From NCBI GenBank assembly GCA_030634785.1, contig DAOWAC010000018.1:1-10435 (forward strand): a stretch of DNA of 10,435 nt. Reading direction: 5' to 3'. Positions 8,586 through 10,435 of this stretch are shown here, piece by piece. Made by a program: the position numbers and the translations under genes. This stretch comes from Chloroflexota bacterium (GTDB lineage Archaea > Iainarchaeota > Iainarchaeia > Iainarchaeales > GCA-2688035). Positions within the stretch are counted from its first letter, which is position 1. Every line of letters starts with the position of its first letter. The notes beneath the pieces are model-generated. The model was not told the origin of the DNA, made no database searches, and saw only the letters and a program-made list of their open reading frames with translations.

Positions 8586-8591
8586 ACCACC
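8586..8591 (-). promoter_or_regulatory. Ribosome binding site deciding the GTG start
   Basis: GGTGGT on the minus strand can pair with the archaeal 16S 3' end (complement of GGTGAT) using one G-U wobble. It lies 2 bases before GTG at 8583 and 11 bases before ATG at 8574. I favour GTG but the evidence is not decisive; the choice changes the protein by three residues only. Confidence 0.5.
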
Positions 8592-8647
8592 GTTGTTTAA
8601 TTACTTTCTTTTACCTAATTAATTTCTGCTTCAATACTATATTAATC

Positions 8648-8668
8648 TTTATATAAATGAAATATAAA
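8648..8668 (-). promoter_or_regulatory. TATA-box promoter of the giant surface-protein gene
   Basis: On the minus strand there are two overlapping candidates: TTTATATT (8668-8661), preceded by an A-rich BRE-like CAAAACATG, and TTTATATAAA (8657-8648). They would start transcription near 8638 or 8626, giving a leader of about 43-55 bases that carries the ribosome binding site. This separates the gene from the upstream transcript, which has a T8 terminator at 8698-8705. Confidence 0.5.
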
Positions 8669-8677
8669 CATGTTTTG

Positions 8678-8691
8678 CCCTTTTAGAAGGG
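8678..8691. repeat. Small inverted repeat between terminator and promoter
   Basis: CCCTT (8678-8682) and AAGGG (8687-8691) are exact inverted arms around TTAG, just upstream of the TATA region of the giant gene on the minus strand. On that strand the T8 tract precedes the stem, so this is not the standard hairpin-then-T order. It may be a minor operator or chance. Confidence 0.3.
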
Positions 8692-8697
8692 TTGAAT

Positions 8698-8705
8698 AAA
8701 AAAAA
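8698..8705 (-). terminator. T8-tract terminator after the 191-aa membrane-protein gene
   Basis: Eight consecutive T on the minus strand, about 88-95 bases past the stop at 8793 and before the next promoter. Archaeal RNA polymerase terminates at such oligo-T tracts without needing a hairpin. Position and composition fit an end of the upstream transcript. Confidence 0.5.
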
Positions 8706-8735
8706 GTACAATCTAATATATTAAAGTAACATATA

Positions 8736-8790
8736 TTGCAATTTTGCAAAATAATTTGGCTTGTTGCAAAACCTGCTCTTGCTTTGCAAA
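8736..8790. repeat. Cluster of four TTGCAA palindromes, three at exact 20-bp spacing
   Basis: TTGCAA occurs at 8736-8741, inside TTTTGCAAAA at 8742-8751, in TTGCAAAA at 8764-8771, and in TTTGCAAA at 8783-8790. The centres of the last three are 20 bp apart, about two helical turns, so the sites would lie on one face of the DNA. The cluster is in the 3' untranslated region of the 191-aa gene and about 80 bases or more upstream of the giant gene's TATA boxes. It could be an operator or activator array for the giant gene. Nothing here identifies the protein. Confidence 0.5.
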
Positions 8791-8792
8791 CT

Positions 8793-9368
8793 TTACCTTT
8801 TTCTTCTCGTTTTTTTCTTTACAACTTTTGCTTCAGTAGGTTTTGCAGTTATAGTTCCGTATCCTTCAAAAATTTGCGGTCCTGCTTTGTGAACCATTGC
8901 TCCTAGGAATCCAAGAATTGCTCCAAAAATCAGGTCAATAAAGAATCCAAGAATTACTGCGACAATTCCAAAAAATATTCCCATTACTCCGCCTGCAAAT
9001 CCTCCGGCTGAACCTGCTGAAGAATATGCTATCAGAACAGGGAGGCTGCTTATTGAAAAAAGCAATGCAACAATTCTTACAAAAAGTCCTGCAATTACTG
9101 CTGCCATTGCACCTCCAAAGGCACCGTCAATTGGTCCTCCACCTGTTGCTTTTGCTGTTCTCAAACCAGCCCATGCAATTACTATCCAGGCACATAATGT
9201 AAACGTAAGATTTATTGCGCCAAGTACTGTAATATTAAAATTTGTGTCAAGCTGAATTTCTGTAAAATTGTCAAGTGCAACAACAAGAACAATTTGCAGA
9301 TAATACAGTACAATAAGTGCTACTATCGGAAGTTTTACTTTTGGAAAAAAATCTCGCATCAGTTCCAT
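8793..9368 (-). CDS. Glycine-rich multi-pass membrane protein, 191 aa, unknown function
   Basis: I do not recognise the family. The protein has about five hydrophobic segments: roughly residues 12-33, 46-69, 84-106 and a long stretch 121-159 that probably makes two helices. Small-residue motifs (GGGPIDGAFGGAMAA, SAGSAGGFAGG) suggest tightly packed helices. It ends in a soluble, strongly basic tail KKKTRRKR, which by the positive-inside rule should be cytoplasmic. The ATG at 9368 is chosen because the TATA box centre lies 26-27 bases upstream, exactly right for a leaderless message; Met4 would be the alternative. It lies between the archaeosortase gene (92-bp gap) and the giant surface-protein gene (209-bp gap), same strand, but has its own promoter and terminator. 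It could be a membrane partner of the surface proteins, which is speculation. Confidence 0.85.
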   Translation of the reverse strand: MELMRDFFPKVKLPIVALIVLYYLQIVLVVALDNFTEIQLDTNFNITVLGAINLTFTLCAWIVIAWAGLRTAKATGGGPIDGAFGGAMAAVIAGLFVRIVALLFSISSLPVLIAYSSAGSAGGFAGGVMGIFFGIVAVILGFFIDLIFGAILGFLGAMVHKAGPQIFEGYGTITAKPTEAKVVKKKTRRKR

Positions 9369-9390
9369 TAGTTAAATAACATTTTTGGAT

Positions 9391-9405
9391 TATTTAAACC
9401 TTTTC
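9391..9405 (-). promoter_or_regulatory. BRE/TATA promoter, leaderless, for the 191-aa gene
   Basis: On the minus strand GAAAAGG (9405-9399) is followed directly by TTTAAATA (9398-9391), close to the archaeal BRE-TATA consensus. The TATA centre is 26-27 bases from the ATG at 9368, so the transcript should begin at or within a base or two of the start codon. No Shine-Dalgarno sequence is present, which agrees. Confidence 0.65.
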
Positions 9406-9414
9406 TTAAGGTTT
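9396..9414. repeat. 7-bp inverted repeat overlapping the BRE/TATA of the 191-aa gene
   Basis: AAACCTT (9396-9402) and AAGGTTT (9408-9414) are exact inverted arms around TTCTT. The right part of the BRE and the edge of the TATA box lie in one arm, so a dimeric regulator bound here would block TFB/TBP. It is also 46-65 bases past the stop of the archaeosortase gene, but no T tract follows on the minus strand, so I prefer operator to terminator. Confidence 0.4.
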
Positions 9415-9460
9415 CATCTTAGAATTTGCTTCTATTTTCTGTCATTTTTTATTTTTCAAT

Positions 9461-10048
9461 TTAGGCTATTTTTTTCGTTTTTTTAACGTCGTCTTTTACA
9501 GCCCACCAAAACCAAATAATGTATATTCCTGCAATAGAAATAAGCAAAAAAGCCCTGAACAAAATATTGTGAGCAAAAGTAATCAATGCAATATCTGCTG
9601 TTTCAAGAATTAACCAAATTGTAAAAACAATTCTTGCAAAATTCAAGACAATGGTTGCAAGTCCTGCAGAAACAGAACCAAAAAGTCTTTTTCTCCAGTC
9701 AATTCCTGCAGAAGCAATTATTGCACTTACAACAATTAAGGTTTCCATCAAACCAGTGCATAGTTCACTTATTTCAATTGCTGGTCCGCTTTCAAGATGA
9801 ATAACTGCAGTTTCGCTTATTGTTACATATCCCTGATATCCTATAAATTGAAGAAATCCCAAAACATTGTCTGCAACCCATTGTTCTATTACAATTACTG
9901 GAAAAAAAAATTTGATTAAAACAGACAAAGCAAGATAAACAATAATAAAAATTGCAAGAAACCTTCCAGTCTTAACTGCATCGTCTCTACTAAAGCCCTT
10001 GCTTTTACTTTTCAGCAAGGCTTTCTGGTGTGCTGTTTTTTTTCTCAT
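9461..10048 (-). CDS. Archaeosortase/exosortase-family membrane transpeptidase, 195 aa
   Basis: Members of this family cut surface proteins near a C-terminal transmembrane helix and, in known archaeal cases, pass them to a lipid anchor. The diagnostic residues are visible: Cys97 in ELCTGL, Arg139 in LNFARI and His160 in FAHNILFR, in the right order and at family-like spacing (42 and 21 residues). Hydrophobic segments at about 29-54, 97-117, 124-148 and 164-184 make it an integral membrane protein with basic cytoplasmic ends (MRKKTAHQK... and DDVKKTKKIA). The third catalytic position resembles exosortases (His) rather than ArtA of haloarchaea (Arg). At 195 residues it is a short member. It follows the Cys-rich single-helix protein gene by 33 bp without a clear promoter of its own, so the two probably share a transcript and that protein is the obvious candidate substrate. 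The exact subfamily is not determined. Confidence 0.85.
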   Translation of the reverse strand: MRKKTAHQKALLKSKSKGFSRDDAVKTGRFLAIFIIVYLALSVLIKFFFPVIVIEQWVADNVLGFLQFIGYQGYVTISETAVIHLESGPAIEISELCTGLMETLIVVSAIIASAGIDWRKRLFGSVSAGLATIVLNFARIVFTIWLILETADIALITFAHNILFRAFLLISIAGIYIIWFWWAVKDDVKKTKKIA

Positions 10049-10081
10049 AATTAAATCAACAAACTTACTGCATTAAAATTT

Positions 10082-10435
10082 TTAATTCTTTTTATTGGCA
10101 ATTTTCTTCCTGTTCCTTTTTGATTTGTAAGCCAATGCAATTGACAGCAGCATTATTGCAATTATAACTGCTCCTGCACAAAACAAGAGGTCAGGACTTT
10201 TAAACTTTTGACAACTTCCGCTAATGCACATCATTCCATTGCCACATTCAGTTCCTTCAAAGCCACTGTCATAAACACACTGTCCTTCGCTGCAGTAATC
10301 TTTTGTACAAGGATTAAAATCATTACAGGTTATTCCAGTACAATCATTTTCATCTATCGGAATCAATGCAATAGGCACTCCCATTTCTCTAAATACAACT
10401 CCGACCTCTTCCTTGTCTTCGTCACTATACCTAAA
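10082..10435 (-). CDS. C-terminal part of a Cys-rich surface protein with TM and basic tail (5' truncated)
   Basis: The ATG at 10384 is not convincing as the start. The same frame stays open through 17 further codons to the edge, reading FRYSDEDKEEVGVVFRE, which looks like normal coding sequence, so the gene begins outside the window. Counting from that Met, Cys residues at 15, 20, 26, 31, 36, 47, 53 and 58 form a module with the signature NPCTKDYC..GQC......GTECG.GM.C..G.C, typical of Dictyostelium-type (CTDC) cysteine-rich repeats found in secreted proteins. A hydrophobic helix (about 64-85, containing Cys69) and the tail KSKRNRKKIANKKN follow. The order ectodomain, short linker with SPD, helix, basic tail is that of archaeosortase substrates, and the enzyme gene starts 33 bp downstream. 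None of the named CTERM motifs (PGF, PEF, VPEP) is present, so substrate status is inference. Confidence 0.75.
   Translation of the reverse strand, partial: FRYSDEDKEEVGVVFREMGVPIALIPIDENDCTGITCNDFNPCTKDYCSEGQCVYDSGFEGTECGNGMMCISGSCQKFKSPDLLFCAGAVIIAIMLLSIALAYKSKRNRKKIANKKN

Noticed and set aside
8584..8792. Small RNA or short protein gene in the 209-bp intergenic region
   Set aside because: No ATG frame longer than about ten codons and no stable structure was seen. The content is explained by the palindrome cluster, T8 terminator and promoter.
8793..9368. The 191-aa protein as a second archaeosortase substrate because of its basic C-terminal tail
   Set aside because: It is multi-pass, without a secreted domain before a single terminal helix, and the tail after the last helix is long, unlike a sorting signal.

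Overview
The window most likely comes from an archaeon, probably an uncultivated DPANN-type lineage. The evidence is as follows. Genes are preceded by archaeal BRE/TATA boxes of the GAAA-NN-TTTAWA kind, and one of these sits at the spacing expected for a leaderless transcript. There is an archaeosortase-type membrane protease. There is also a giant surface protein with a signal anchor, many carboxypeptidase-regulatory-like and CARDB-like beta domains, and more than twenty N-glycosylation sequons. The phylum cannot be fixed from this sequence alone, and a bacterial origin (exosortase) is less likely but not formally excluded.

All supported genes lie on the minus strand, so the window reads from right to left. 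(1) 10435-10082: the C-terminal part of a cysteine-rich protein with a Dictyostelium-type Cys module, one transmembrane helix and a basic tail. Its reading frame stays open to the window edge, so it is a truncated gene. (2) 10048-9461: a small archaeosortase/exosortase-family protein with the Cys-Arg-His pattern, 33 bp downstream of (1) and probably in the same operon. (3) 9368-8793: a glycine-rich multi-pass membrane protein of unknown function with its own BRE/TATA box, followed by a T8 terminator. (4) 8583-184: a single uninterrupted 2799-codon gene with its own promoter. It encodes an N-terminally anchored, mostly extracellular protein: a beta-domain stalk, a cysteine-rich middle, then an alpha-helical C-terminal module with hydrophobic segments and a DxDxDG calcium-type loop. 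(5) 82-1: the likely start of another gene, preceded by a TATA box and a perfect 10-bp palindrome lying between TATA box and start codon.

Taken together this is a cell-surface locus: a surface-protein processing enzyme next to its possible Cys-rich substrate, a small membrane protein, and a giant surface protein. The link between the archaeosortase and the Cys-rich protein is inferred from adjacency and from the C-terminal TM-plus-basic-tail architecture. A functional link to the giant protein is more speculative, because that protein has no C-terminal sorting-like helix. No rRNA, tRNA, CRISPR array or recognisable transposase was seen. The only intergenic stretches (1-183, 8584-8792, 9369-9460, 10049-10081) are each under 300 bases and hold the promoters, palindromes and terminators listed.
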